From: Corynebacterium suedekumii
GTDB lineage: Bacteria > Actinomycetota > Actinomycetes > Mycobacteriales > Mycobacteriaceae
Direction of reading: 5' to 3'
NCBI RefSeq assembly: GCF_030252185.1
Contig: NZ_CP126970.1
Span: 2,728,001 to 2,792,000, forward strand
DNA length: 64,000 nt
Part shown: piece after piece, positions 44,086-53,233 of the stretch
Layout of the letters: every line of letters begins with the position of its first letter
How positions within the stretch are numbered: position 1 is the stretch's first letter
Position numbers and translations under genes: made by a program
Notes under the pieces: model-generated
Databases searched by the model: none
What the model was told of the DNA's origin: nothing
The model's input: only the letters and a program-made list of their open reading frames with translations

Positions 44086-45072
44086 ATGGCCACAAAAGAC
44101 CAAATGAAAGCCTTAGTCAAAAGCCACGCACAAGGCGATGATCCACAATTCTACGGGGTAGCAATGCAAGTCGCAGCCAGAGCGGCGAGGGCGGGGCAGT
44201 CAAAATTTGCCCAAGAACTAAGAGACTTAGTAGACGAACTCAGGCGAGAAGCACCGCACAGACCTGACGGGGGATCTGTTATTCCCCTGACGCGCCCGAA
44301 AAGCGAGCTCGCTCAACTTTTGGACGTCAGTTACCCGAACGCGAGATGGTGTGACCTTACCTACGATTCCCAGTTGAAGCTACAGCTCCGACAGGTACTC
44401 TCCGAGCAGAAGAAGCGAAATCTTCTCGAAACATACGGTCTTAAGCCGGCCCATCGCCTGCTATTTGTTGGACCTCCGGGAACAGGAAAGACAACGACCG
44501 CTCACGTTATTGCCGCAGAGCTTGGATTGACCGTATTCTCGATCAAACTAGACACGGTCTTGACAAAGTATCTCGGAGAATCCGCAACTAAACTACGAAT
44601 GATCTTCGACTCGATTCCACAAATGAAAGGAGTATATTTATTTGATGAAGTTGATGCGATCGCCGGAAACCGCGGAGCAAGCAATGATGTGGGCGAAGTT
44701 AGGAGAATCCTGAACTCGTTCCTCCAGTTCCTCGAAGAGGATACATCTGACAGCATTATCATTGCCGCGACAAATCATCCGGAACTCCTCGACGCCGCCC
44801 TGTTCAGAAGATTCGACACCATCCTAGAATTTGATCCTCCTGGGCCGAAATCAATTCCCTTGATCATAAAGAACCGTCTTGCATCGCTCGAAATAGCTAT
44901 CAATGATTGGGGGACTATAGTGCGATCCGCTAGCGGCCTGAGCCATGCCGAGATAACCACTATCGCGGAGAACGCAGCAAAGTTCGTAATCTTGAGTGGA
45001 CGGGGATCAGTTCAAACAAAGGATATACTCCGTTCACTGAATAATCGCCGTAAGACTATTGGAAGAAGATAG
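44086..45072 (+). CDS. ietA: AAA+ ATPase of an IetAS-type anti-phage pair
   Basis: 328 residues. A short helical N-terminus (1-90) precedes a single AAA+ domain of the Cdc48/spastin type: Walker A GPPGTGKT (129-136), Walker B YLFDEVD with Asp187 and Glu188, sensor 1 in IIIAATNHPELLD, and arginine-finger motif FRRFD. It is 11 nt upstream of a subtilisin-like protease gene. An AAA+ ATPase plus S8 protease pair is the composition of the IetAS defence system reported in large-scale defence screens; assignment rests on domain content and order. It probably senses or remodels a target and controls the protease. AT-rich codon use suggests transfer. Confidence 0.8.
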   Translation: MATKDQMKALVKSHAQGDDPQFYGVAMQVAARAARAGQSKFAQELRDLVDELRREAPHRPDGGSVIPLTRPKSELAQLLDVSYPNARWCDLTYDSQLKLQLRQVLSEQKKRNLLETYGLKPAHRLLFVGPPGTGKTTTAHVIAAELGLTVFSIKLDTVLTKYLGESATKLRMIFDSIPQMKGVYLFDEVDAIAGNRGASNDVGEVRRILNSFLQFLEEDTSDSIIIAATNHPELLDAALFRRFDTILEFDPPGPKSIPLIIKNRLASLEIAINDWGTIVRSASGLSHAEITTIAENAAKFVILSGRGSVQTKDILRSLNNRRKTIGRR

Positions 45073-45083
45073 GAAAAGAACAA

Positions 45084-47642
45084 ATGGAACCGAACTACAC
45101 CCTGCCACATATCGTGGTCCCGATGAAGCCTCAGGCTGAACCTTTTACTTCCGTATTCAGCGGCAGAGAACGCACCAATCGGGATTTTGTAACTGACCAC
45201 AAAGACCACGGAAATAAGCTCAAGAACCAATATAATGCCGCTTGGGCGCACGATGATATCGACGCAGACGAAGACGATTCTAGTACGGGTACTCTCATTA
45301 CATTTGTGACCTACCCCGACGTAGAGATTAATTTCGAAAGCCTCGAAAGTTCTGCAAGCGGAGAACAACCTCAGATTGTGGCGGTTCGCGAAGTCTGGAA
45401 TGGTAATTCTAAGGTTCTCAGAGTAACTGTCCACATACCCAGCGGAAAGAAGCAGTTCTTTCTGGATAAAGTTGAATCATACCTTTCGACCGTCGACGAT
45501 GATAACCCTAGAAACAAAAAACTACTACACGCTATCGATTCAATTCGCAAAGCTACAGTTCAAGAACTGTGGACTGATCCAATGGAGCATTTCCCATCTG
45601 ATTCCTCAAAGCAAGTCTGGTGGGAAGTATGGCTTCGCTCTAATGACGGTAGTGAAAAGTTAAAGTTTGACAGTTTTGTAGAGGCGCACGGGTTGCGGAC
45701 TAGCGATACCTATTTGGGCTTCGACGACCGAATTATCACCCTAATCTGCGCCAGCGTGGACCAACTTTCGAAGTGTTTTAAATCCATTGACGACATCGCT
45801 GAACTTCGACGCCCCCGTCAGGTCGTTAGCGCCATTCCAGTTTCCTCTCCCTCCGACCAGCAGGAATACGCGAAAGAACTAGGAACGAGAACAGTGCCGG
45901 CAAGCGAGGACGCGCCAGCGGTATGCATTCTTGATCGTGGAGTTCAAAGAACGCATCCTTTGTTGTCACATTCCATTAATCCTCACGATCTCTTCGCTCC
46001 TGAGTCTATCGGCCACCACGATCCCGTGATACACGACCACGGGACCGAGATGGCGGGTTTAGCGTTATATAACGATCTAGAGAGTGCCCTTTTGGCCACT
46101 CATCCAATCGAACTCCTCCATCGCCTAGAGTCGGTCAAGATCTTGCCGGACAAGGGGACGAATAGGCCCGACCTTTACGGAGCTATCACTGCCCAGGGAG
46201 TCGATCTGACTGAGATCCAATCAGCCGACAAGCGGCGTGTTTTCATGCTCGCGGTCACCGCACAGCATCCTGGTCTCGGCTCTGATGATGCAAATCTCGA
46301 GAATTCCGAATCGGGTGCTCCTACCTCATGGTCTGCCAGCGTAGATGCTCTTGCTTTTGGGCGATCTATCGATACTCTCTCTGGCGAGTTCACCTACCTA
46401 GACAGAGAAGAACGTTCCCGTTCTCGTCTGTTTGTCATTTCTGCTGGAAATATTCGAGACTTGCGCCCTAAAGATAATTACCTGGATCGATGCGACGCCG
46501 AGTCAGTCGAGGATCCGTCGCAAGCTTGGAATGCAATCACGGTGGGCGCTTACTCGGCAAAAGACGAAATGAAAGAAGCTGATCCCATTTTTGCCGGATA
46601 CGTTCCCGTTGCCGAACGCGGGGAGTTGTCACCTGCAAGTCGTACCTCGGTATCTTTCGATCGCAAACGCTGGCCATTCAAACCCGAGGTGGTGGCTGAC
46701 GGTGGGAACTACGCTCGTGACCCGGGTGAGACCACGATTGATTCTCCTCCAAATTTGGCCATTGTTACCACTCGGCTCCATCGCCCCGGTCAGGGTCAAT
46801 TTGTTGAAACACGCGACACCTCAGCTGCGGCCGCGCAAGTCGCTGCAATCGCCGCCAGTATATCAGCGAAGTATCCAGATTTCTCACCTGAGACCATTAG
46901 GGCTCTTGTAGTTCATTCCGCTCGTTGGACGGACGCCATGAAGGCTCATTTTGACCCAAAGAAAAGTAAGGAAAATTTAAGCAATCTACTTCGCCGCTAT
47001 GGCATGGGCGTGCCCAGTCTGGAGAGGGCACTTTACAGCGCAGCTAACTCTCTAACTTTGGTGTCAGAATCCACAATTAAACCATTCGAAACTCCTGAGG
47101 GCTCTTCGAGTTCTAGGACCAGGGAGATGAATCTCCACGCGCTGCCTTGGCCCTCCGAGGTGCTGGAGGGTTTATCTGACGATGTCTCAATGCGCGTTAC
47201 ATTGTCCTATTTTGTAGAACCTAACCCATCCCGGCGTGGCTGGGTTAAGCGTTACTCCTACCAGTCCCATGGTCTCCGTTTTGCGGTCAGGCGGCCCGAA
47301 GAGAGCGTAGATGATTTTCGTAGACGTATTAACAAACGTGAACGAAGTAACGGTACATTTTCGAGCGGCGAAACGGATGGCGGTTGGCTCTTCGGCCCCA
47401 GACAGCAGCAATCTCCGGGTTCACTTCACACCGATATCTGGACTGGGTCTGCATCTGATCTCGCAAGAAAGGAGTTCATTGCTGTTTACCCGGTATCTGG
47501 GTGGTGGAAGTTCCGGAAAGGAATGGACCAAAGTAGCAAAGGTGTGGATTATTCCTTAGTTGTCAGTATCGACGCTCCAAAATTGAGCGTTGATCTTTAC
47601 CACGAAGTTAAGAATAAGATTGGATCGATCGTCGAAGTGTAA
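45084..47642 (+). CDS. ietS: Subtilisin-like S8 serine protease of an IetAS-type anti-phage pair
   Basis: 852 residues, cytoplasmic (no signal peptide). Residues 1-270 are an N-terminal domain specific to the partner system. The S8 core has Asp284 (CILDRGVQRTHP), His319 (HDHGTEMAG), oxyanion Asn456 (ISAGN) and Ser580 (RDTSAAAAQVA, replacing the common GTSMA), so the triad is complete. The C-terminal 230 residues are beta-rich and unlike secreted subtilases. No propeptide is evident. It is co-transcribed with the ATPase. Cleaving host or phage proteins on infection is inferred from the defence-pair context. Confidence 0.82.
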   Translation: MEPNYTLPHIVVPMKPQAEPFTSVFSGRERTNRDFVTDHKDHGNKLKNQYNAAWAHDDIDADEDDSSTGTLITFVTYPDVEINFESLESSASGEQPQIVAVREVWNGNSKVLRVTVHIPSGKKQFFLDKVESYLSTVDDDNPRNKKLLHAIDSIRKATVQELWTDPMEHFPSDSSKQVWWEVWLRSNDGSEKLKFDSFVEAHGLRTSDTYLGFDDRIITLICASVDQLSKCFKSIDDIAELRRPRQVVSAIPVSSPSDQQEYAKELGTRTVPASEDAPAVCILDRGVQRTHPLLSHSINPHDLFAPESIGHHDPVIHDHGTEMAGLALYNDLESALLATHPIELLHRLESVKILPDKGTNRPDLYGAITAQGVDLTEIQSADKRRVFMLAVTAQHPGLGSDDANLENSESGAPTSWSASVDALAFGRSIDTLSGEFTYLDREERSRSRLFVISAGNIRDLRPKDNYLDRCDAESVEDPSQAWNAITVGAYSAKDEMKEADPIFAGYVPVAERGELSPASRTSVSFDRKRWPFKPEVVADGGNYARDPGETTIDSPPNLAIVTTRLHRPGQGQFVETRDTSAAAAQVAAIAASISAKYPDFSPETIRALVVHSARWTDAMKAHFDPKKSKENLSNLLRRYGMGVPSLERALYSAANSLTLVSESTIKPFETPEGSSSSRTREMNLHALPWPSEVLEGLSDDVSMRVTLSYFVEPNPSRRGWVKRYSYQSHGLRFAVRRPEESVDDFRRRINKRERSNGTFSSGETDGGWLFGPRQQQSPGSLHTDIWTGSASDLARKEFIAVYPVSGWWKFRKGMDQSSKGVDYSLVVSIDAPKLSVDLYHEVKNKIGSIVEV

Positions 47643-47876
47643 TATACCTGTGGCGCATTCAAACAATACTCCACTTATTTCGCTTTTCACTGCCACGTTC
47701 CCTTCCGAAATCACAGTCGGCCGCTGGTTTTTCCTTTCCGCCCTTCCTAAAACCATGAAAACCCGTACATATTGGACACCCCTCCCCCAGATCCGGACGT
47801 GATCCGGTTGAATCCTCGCTTCACCACATCCAAGGCACAGAACTGGTAACCACACAGCGAGAATCCTGGAGGCCCC
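47643..47876. other. Right border of the IetAS islet, with a possible ISL3 scar
   Basis: 234 bp without a gene. 47761-47797 (ACCCGTACATATTGGACACC...CCCCCAGATCCGGAC) recalls the inverted left end of ISL3 element C, including a 13-bp match CCCCAGATCCGGA, but the outer GAGCC is lost. GC rises towards the AtzG-like gene. Confidence 0.4.
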
Positions 47877-48062
47877 ATGTCCCGGTACGTCGAAGAAGTA
47901 CTCCGGTCCAAGAACATCCACCCCACTGACACTGAGCTCGAGTCCCTGGCCGCGAAGTGGCAGGCGTTGCAGCGCCAGCGCGGCACGCTTGCCGGCATCG
48001 CGCTGGCGGACGCGGACATCGCACTGCGCTGCATCCCCGGGGGTGATCACGTTGAGCAGTGA
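47877..48062 (+). CDS. AtzG-like small subunit (DUF4089-type), 61 aa
   Basis: Starts at ATG 47877 (CTGGAGGCCCC upstream). The pattern YVEEVLRSKNIHPTDTELES...GIALADADIALRCIPGGDHV resembles AtzG/DUF4089 proteins, which pair with and stabilise AtzE-type amidases, much like GatC with GatA. It overlaps the amidase gene. Confidence 0.72.
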   Translation: MSRYVEEVLRSKNIHPTDTELESLAAKWQALQRQRGTLAGIALADADIALRCIPGGDHVEQ

Positions 48063-49461
48063 GATTCTCACGATGACCGGCGTGGAGGTCGGCACCCTCA
48101 TGGCCCGGGGGCACCTCTCCCCCGTCGAGGTGACTCAGCTGACCCTCGAACACGCCCACGACCTCAACCCGGCGCTCAACGCCTACATCAGCTTCTGCGA
48201 TGACCAGGCCCTCGCCGAGGCCGCGCAGGCGGAGGAGGAACTGAAGGCCGGGCGTTCCCGCGGGCCGCTGTACGGGGTGCCGGTGGCACTGAAGGACAGC
48301 GTGTTCGTCAAGGACGAGGTGACCACGCTCGGGTCGAAGATCCACGGTGAGTTCCGCCCGCCGCATGATGCGGCGGTCGTCGAGAAGCTCCGGGCGGCCG
48401 GTGCCGTCATCGTGGGCAAGCTCAACATGCACGAGTACGCGTGGGGGCTGACCAATGACAACCCGTGGTTCGGGGTGACGCGCAACCCGTGGAACCCGGA
48501 GAAGCTGGCCGGCGGGTCGAGCGGCGGCAGTGGCGTCGCGCCGGCGGCGAACATGAATTTCCTGACCATCGGGGCGGACGCCGCCGGGTCCATCCGCGTG
48601 CCCTCCTCCGTGTGCGGCGGGGTGGGGCTCAAGGCCACCTACGGCCGGGTGTCCACCTTCGGGGATTTCCCGCTGGCGTGGACGATCGGGCACGTCGGCC
48701 CGATGGTCAAGGACGTGACAGACGCGGCGGCGACGCTGCAGGCCATCGCGGGCTTCGACCACCGTGACCCGGCGAGCGTCAACGTCGCCGTCCCGGACTT
48801 CAGCGCGCTGCTGGACCGGGACGTCGACGGCCTGGTCATCGGCATCGAGGAGGACTACTTCTTCCGTGACGTGGACAGCCGGATCGAGGAGGTGGTGCGC
48901 GGGGTCATCGACCAGCTCGTCGAGCGTGGTGCCGTCCTCAGGCCCGTGTCCATCCCGGTGCTGGCGCACGCGCAGTGGGCGTGCTACATGACCATCCTCG
49001 CGGAGGCGAGCGCCGTCCACCACGAGAACCTGGTGGCCCGCCCCGACGACATCGGCCAGGACGTCCGCGCCCAGCTGCGGATCGGGGAGCTCATCAGCGC
49101 GGTGGAGTACCTGCAGGCGCAGCAGGTCCGCCGGCAGCTCAAGGAGGAGTTCACTCACGCCCTGGCGGAGGTGGACGTCATCCTCACCCCGACCATGCCG
49201 GTGATGACCCCGGACGTGGGCACCGAGCTGGTGGAACTGAACGGCGAGACCCTGCCGCTGCGGTCGCAGTTCACCCGCTTCTGCGTGCCCACCAACCTCA
49301 CCGGGCACCCGTCGATGACGGTGCCGGCCGGGCTGGTCGACGGCCTGCCCGTCGGCGTGCAGATCATCGGGTCCGTCTTCGATGAGGCGACGGTGCTGCG
49401 GGCAGGGCGCGGCGTCGAGAAGCTCGGGACGATGAGCGGGCAGCACCCGCAGGTGAGCTGA
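48052..49461 (+). CDS. Amidase signature family enzyme (AtzE/GatA-like)
   Basis: About 469 residues. The Ser-cisSer-Lys triad is visible: Lys in VALKDSVF, cis-Ser in AGGSSGGSG, nucleophile Ser in ADAAGSIRVPSS. It hydrolyses an amide or carboxamide, by context possibly biuret- or urea-derivative-like as with AtzE partners. The start is uncertain: TTG 48052 has GGGGGTG upstream; GTG 48043 and ATG 48073 are alternatives. The overlap with the AtzG-like gene supports a two-subunit enzyme. Confidence 0.85.
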   Translation: MSSEILTMTGVEVGTLMARGHLSPVEVTQLTLEHAHDLNPALNAYISFCDDQALAEAAQAEEELKAGRSRGPLYGVPVALKDSVFVKDEVTTLGSKIHGEFRPPHDAAVVEKLRAAGAVIVGKLNMHEYAWGLTNDNPWFGVTRNPWNPEKLAGGSSGGSGVAPAANMNFLTIGADAAGSIRVPSSVCGGVGLKATYGRVSTFGDFPLAWTIGHVGPMVKDVTDAAATLQAIAGFDHRDPASVNVAVPDFSALLDRDVDGLVIGIEEDYFFRDVDSRIEEVVRGVIDQLVERGAVLRPVSIPVLAHAQWACYMTILAEASAVHHENLVARPDDIGQDVRAQLRIGELISAVEYLQAQQVRRQLKEEFTHALAEVDVILTPTMPVMTPDVGTELVELNGETLPLRSQFTRFCVPTNLTGHPSMTVPAGLVDGLPVGVQIIGSVFDEATVLRAGRGVEKLGTMSGQHPQVS

Positions 49462-49480
49462 CCCCCTGAAGATGCAGCAA

Positions 49481-49508
49481 CGCGGCACCGGAGAGATCCG
49501 GTGCCGCG
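49481..49508. terminator. Bidirectional terminator
   Basis: A perfect 12-bp stem CGCGGCACCGGA / TCCGGTGCCGCG with a GAGA loop between two convergent genes; TCGTTGTT follows on the plus strand. Confidence 0.8.
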
Positions 49509-49534
49509 TCGTTGTTCGGGGCCTATTTCGGCGC

Positions 49535-51580
49535 CTATTCCATCGAGCCCTTCTCGGCCAGGTTGACGTGGAAGTCGAACGCGGTGGCCAGGTCGTGCGG
49601 GGTGTGCAGGTGGGCGTTGCGGTTCGCCCGCTCGACGTACTCCTCGAGCAGCGGACGGTAGTCCGGGTGGGCGATCTCGATCAACTTGGGCGCCCGGTCG
49701 CGCGGAGCCAGGCCACGCAGGTCGGCGACACCGTACTCGGTGATGACGACCATGGCGTCATGCTCGGTGTGGTCGATGTGGGAAGCGAAGGGCACGATCG
49801 CGGAGATCGCGCCGTCCTTGGCGCTCGCCGGGGAGATGAACGTCGAGGCGAAGGCGTTGCGGGTGAAGTCACCGGAGCCGCCGATGCCGTTCATGATGCG
49901 GGTGCCGGCCACGTGCGTGAAGTTGACGTTGCCGTAGATGTCCGCCTCGATCATGCCGTTGGAGGAGATCAGCCCCATGCGGCGGATGACCTCCGGGGAG
50001 TTGGAGATCTGCAGCGGACGGGTGACCAGGTGCCTGCGGTAACGGGCGGCCTCCCGGTTCATCTTCTCCGCGTACTGCGGGGACAGGGCGAAGGAGGTGG
50101 CGGAGGCGACGGTCATCTTGCCGGCGTCGATGAGGTCGAGCATGCCGTCCTGCACGACCTCGGTGTAGGCCTGGATGTTCTCGAACTTGGAGTCCAGCAG
50201 GCCCGCCATCACCGCGCTGGGCACGTTGCCCACGCCCGACTGCATGATGTAGCCGTCGTAGGTCAGGCGGCCGGCCTGCACCTCGCCCTCGAGGAAGTCG
50301 AGGAAGTAGCCGGCGATCTGGCGGGAGGTCTCGTCGAAGGGCTTGAACGGCGAGTTCCGGTCCGGAGAATCGGTCTCCACCACGGCGACGACCTTGTCGA
50401 TGTCGATGGTGATGTGCGGGGTGCCGATGCGGTCGCCGACGTTGATGATGGGGATCGGGCCGCGGTTGGGCAGCGGGGCGACGCGGTAGACATCGGCCAT
50501 GCCCTCCAGGTTGAGGGACTGCCAGGAGTTGACCTCGATGATGATGCGCTCGGCGGCGTCGAGGTACTCGACGTTGTTGCCCACGCCGGACGAGGGGATG
50601 AGGTTGCCCTCCTCGGTGATGCGGGTGACCTCGACCACGGCGACGTCGATACGCTCCCCGAAGAAGCCCTGCTCCACCTGCTGCCCGGAGTGGGACAGGT
50701 GAAGATCCTGGTACTTCATGGTGCCGGCGTTGATGGCGGCACGCATGGCCGGGTCGGACTGGTAGGGCATGCGGTAGCGGATGGCCTCGGCCTCGGCGAG
50801 GACGCCGTCGCAGTCCGGGGCGGTGGAGGCACCGGTGAGCAGGTCGATGGCGAACTCGTCGCCACGCTCGTGAGCCTCGCGGGCCTTGGTCGCGATCGCC
50901 GTCGGCAGCTCCTTGGGGTAGGCCGCGCCGGTGAAGCCGGACATGCCGACCACATCGCCGTGGTGGACGAACTCGACGAAGTCATCGCGCTGGTACCCGG
51001 GCAGGAAGTGCTGCAGGACATCGGCCTTGACGTTGCCGAAGGTGGTGTCCGGGCGGTGCTTGAGGCCGTCGGTGAAGGCCTCGAGGATGCCGTTCTTGAA
51101 GTCCGGGCGCGGGTGCGCGGCGACGATCGCCTCGCGCTCCTCATCGCTGAGGGTGTCATAGCCCATGCCCATGACGTCCAGCTCGACGCCGCGGGTGACC
51201 AGGGCGATCTCCGGGCCCATGTGCAGCGGGATCTCCGGGGTGGTGTGCAGGGCGATGGCCGCCCACACGGTGTCCGCGGCGTCATCGCCGAAGTCGTGGC
51301 TCTTGAGGAACTTCCGGGCCTCGTCGGCGCCGTCGATCTCGAAGCGCTGGTCATCGCGACGGTACTTCTCCGTCAGGCCGAGGTCGTGGAACATCGCGCC
51401 GATGTAGAGCAGCTCCGGGTCGTAGCTCAGGCCGTCGCGCTCGCCGCGCAGGGCGCCGAAGATGTAGACGCGACGGGAGTGGTTGTACACCAGCGGGGTG
51501 GCCACGTCGCGCACGAGCTCCGTCGCCTCCTTCGCCAGGGTCGAATCGGGGATGGTGATACCCGCGATCTTCTCCGCCAT
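49535..51580 (-). CDS. Fusion of an HD-domain protein with acetyl-CoA hydrolase/transferase (Cat1 family)
   Basis: 681 residues in one frame. Residues 1-203 are a full HD-domain protein of the cyanamide-hydratase-like type: His34, His65-Asp66 (AMFHDLG), His112 and FGNVKADVLQHFLPGY. From about residue 205 the sequence is a Cat1/ActA succinyl-CoA:acetate CoA-transferase starting HGDVVGMSGFTGAAYPKELP. It lacks only the first 25-30 residues of usual family members. The probable catalytic Glu lies in YTEVVQDG. Such enzymes move CoA between succinate, acetate or propionate. The start at ATG 51580 (AAGGAG 8 nt upstream) belongs to the HD part. The join looks like deletion between two adjacent genes. 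Confidence 0.85.
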   Translation of the reverse strand: MAEKIAGITIPDSTLAKEATELVRDVATPLVYNHSRRVYIFGALRGERDGLSYDPELLYIGAMFHDLGLTEKYRRDDQRFEIDGADEARKFLKSHDFGDDAADTVWAAIALHTTPEIPLHMGPEIALVTRGVELDVMGMGYDTLSDEEREAIVAAHPRPDFKNGILEAFTDGLKHRPDTTFGNVKADVLQHFLPGYQRDDFVEFVHHGDVVGMSGFTGAAYPKELPTAIATKAREAHERGDEFAIDLLTGASTAPDCDGVLAEAEAIRYRMPYQSDPAMRAAINAGTMKYQDLHLSHSGQQVEQGFFGERIDVAVVEVTRITEEGNLIPSSGVGNNVEYLDAAERIIIEVNSWQSLNLEGMADVYRVAPLPNRGPIPIINVGDRIGTPHITIDIDKVVAVVETDSPDRNSPFKPFDETSRQIAGYFLDFLEGEVQAGRLTYDGYIMQSGVGNVPSAVMAGLLDSKFENIQAYTEVVQDGMLDLIDAGKMTVASATSFALSPQYAEKMNREAARYRRHLVTRPLQISNSPEVIRRMGLISSNGMIEADIYGNVNFTHVAGTRIMNGIGGSGDFTRNAFASTFISPASAKDGAISAIVPFASHIDHTEHDAMVVITEYGVADLRGLAPRDRAPKLIEIAHPDYRPLLEEYVERANRNAHLHTPHDLATAFDFHVNLAEKGSME

Positions 51581-51683
51581 GATGATGCTCCTTGGTGTGT
51601 GAGGTTCGGGGACTGTTCCAGTCTCGCCGCGATGGCTACTCTCGGGCCATGTCCTATCGGCCACCTTTCCCACGGATTCCGAC

Positions 51684-52616
51684 ATGACACGGGTCGGCAT
51701 CCTCGTCTTCGACGGCATGACGCTGCTCGACCTCTCCGGCCCCGCAGAAGTCCTCAGCCGCGCCCCCGGCTACGAGATCACCCTCTTCTCCCCCACCGGC
51801 GGCACCGTCACCGCCGGCAACGGACTCCAGGTCACCGGCTGCGTCCCCCCGGTGTCCTCCGGCCTGGACACCGTGATCATCACGGGTGCCGACGCCCTCC
51901 CCGACGGCTGGGACCCCGCCCTCCTCCATGCGTGCTCCACATTGGCGACGGGCGCACGCCGCGTCGCCAGCATCTGCACCGGCGCCTTCCTCCTCGCCGA
52001 ACTCGGGCTTCTCGACGGCCGCCGAGCCACCACCCACTGGCGCAACGCCCGCGACCTCGCCCGCCGCTACCCACGCGTCCGCGTCGAGGCCGACACCCTC
52101 CACGTCCACGACGGCAAATACCTCACCTCCGCCGGAATCACCGCCGGCATCGACCTGGCCCTCTCCCTGGTCGAGGAGGACCATGGCGCCGCCGAGGCCC
52201 GCCACATCGCCCAGGACATGGTCGTGTTCATGCACCGCCCCGGCGGCCAGTCCCAGTTCGCCGACGCCGCCTCCACCGTCGTCGACCACCCCATCCTCCG
52301 CTCCGTCGTCGAATCCGTCCACGCCGACCCCACCGGCGCCCACACCGTCACCTCCCTGGCCGAATCCGCCGCCGTGAGCAGCCGCCACCTCGGCCGCCTC
52401 TTCCGCGACGAACTGGGCACCACCCCCGCCCAGTGGCTCGAACAGTTCCGCCTGTCCACCGCCCAGCAACTCATCCTCGACGGCCACACCATCACCGCTG
52501 CCGCCCGCAACTCCGGCTTCGGCAGCGACGAAACCCTCCGCCGCGCCTTCGAACGCCGCCTCCACGTCACCCCCACCGAATACCGGGCCCGCTTCAGCTC
52601 TACCTTCCGGGCATAA
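51684..52616 (+). CDS. GlxA-type transcriptional regulator (DJ-1/PfpI plus AraC HTH)
   Basis: 310 residues. The N-terminal DJ-1/PfpI-like domain (1-165) has the ASICTGAFLLAELG nucleophile-elbow region with Cys, and the C-terminal AraC/XylS domain (about 205-305) has AVSSRHLGRLFRDELG and AARNSGFGSDETLRRAFERR. It lies divergent from the HD-CoA-transferase fusion across a 103-bp gap, so it may regulate that gene. Ligand unknown. Confidence 0.9.
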   Translation: MTRVGILVFDGMTLLDLSGPAEVLSRAPGYEITLFSPTGGTVTAGNGLQVTGCVPPVSSGLDTVIITGADALPDGWDPALLHACSTLATGARRVASICTGAFLLAELGLLDGRRATTHWRNARDLARRYPRVRVEADTLHVHDGKYLTSAGITAGIDLALSLVEEDHGAAEARHIAQDMVVFMHRPGGQSQFADAASTVVDHPILRSVVESVHADPTGAHTVTSLAESAAVSSRHLGRLFRDELGTTPAQWLEQFRLSTAQQLILDGHTITAAARNSGFGSDETLRRAFERRLHVTPTEYRARFSSTFRA

Positions 52617-52669
52617 GTATTGCTACGTTGGGGCGTGCACGCAGCCCTGACAGTTTGAAGGAAGTACCC

Positions 52670-53193
52670 ATGACTACCCGTAAGTTCGCCGCCGGCATCG
52701 CCGCCATCGCCCTCTCCCTGGGCACCATCACCGCCCCGCAGGTCCTCGCCCAGGAGCCCGGCACCGAGCCGGTCACCGACGAGGAGATCCAGGAGGGCCT
52801 GAAGGACATGTCTTTCCAGTCCAGCGACGGCACCGAGTTCCCCCCGGCGAGACCATCACCCTGACCGCCGATCGGGTGGCCGAGGGCGTGGAGATCCGCA
52901 ACGCCTACGTCGAACTCTCCCCAGGTGTGAGCACCACCAAGTGGAATGTCGACGATGGCGTGAACGAGGAGGGTCTGCCCACCCTCACCATCACCGCCCC
53001 CGACGCGCCCGAGGAACAGACCGGCGAGATCATGGACTACGGCGATTACCTCGTCCACATCCGCACCTCGAACTGGAACAGCTCCTACTTCACCATCAAC
53101 TTCGTCGAGGAGAAGACCCCGGAGCCGGTCGCCCCCTCCAGCTCTGCCGCACTCGAGGAGCTCTCCAGCGCCTTCCAGCGCTCCAGCTTCTAG
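52670..53193 (+). pseudogene. Secreted protein with frameshift in a C-run
   Basis: ATG 52670 (GAAGGAAG upstream) opens a clear signal peptide (MTTRKFAAGIAAIALSLGTI, cleavage near VLAQ). The mature part stays in frame to DGTEFPP, then shifts at a six-C run (about 52841-52846). With seven C it would continue GETITLTADRVAEGVEIRNA to the stop at 53191-53193, giving about 174 residues. Phase variation, decay or a sequencing error could each explain it. No known domain. Confidence 0.78.
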
Positions 53194-53205
53194 CTTCGTT
53201 TCTTC

Positions 53206-53233
53206 AACCCCGTCACCCTCGGTGGCGGGGTTT
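53206..53233. terminator. Bidirectional terminator
   Basis: AACCCCGTCACC / GGTGGCGGGGTT stem with a CTC loop and flanking A/T runs between convergent genes. Confidence 0.85.

Noticed and set aside
49472..52864. A 1130-codon open frame on the plus strand across the CoA-transferase fusion and GlxA-type gene
   Set aside because: Its translation is Val/Asp/Gly- then Pro/Arg/His-rich low complexity, antisense or out of frame to well-supported genes; a high-GC artefact.
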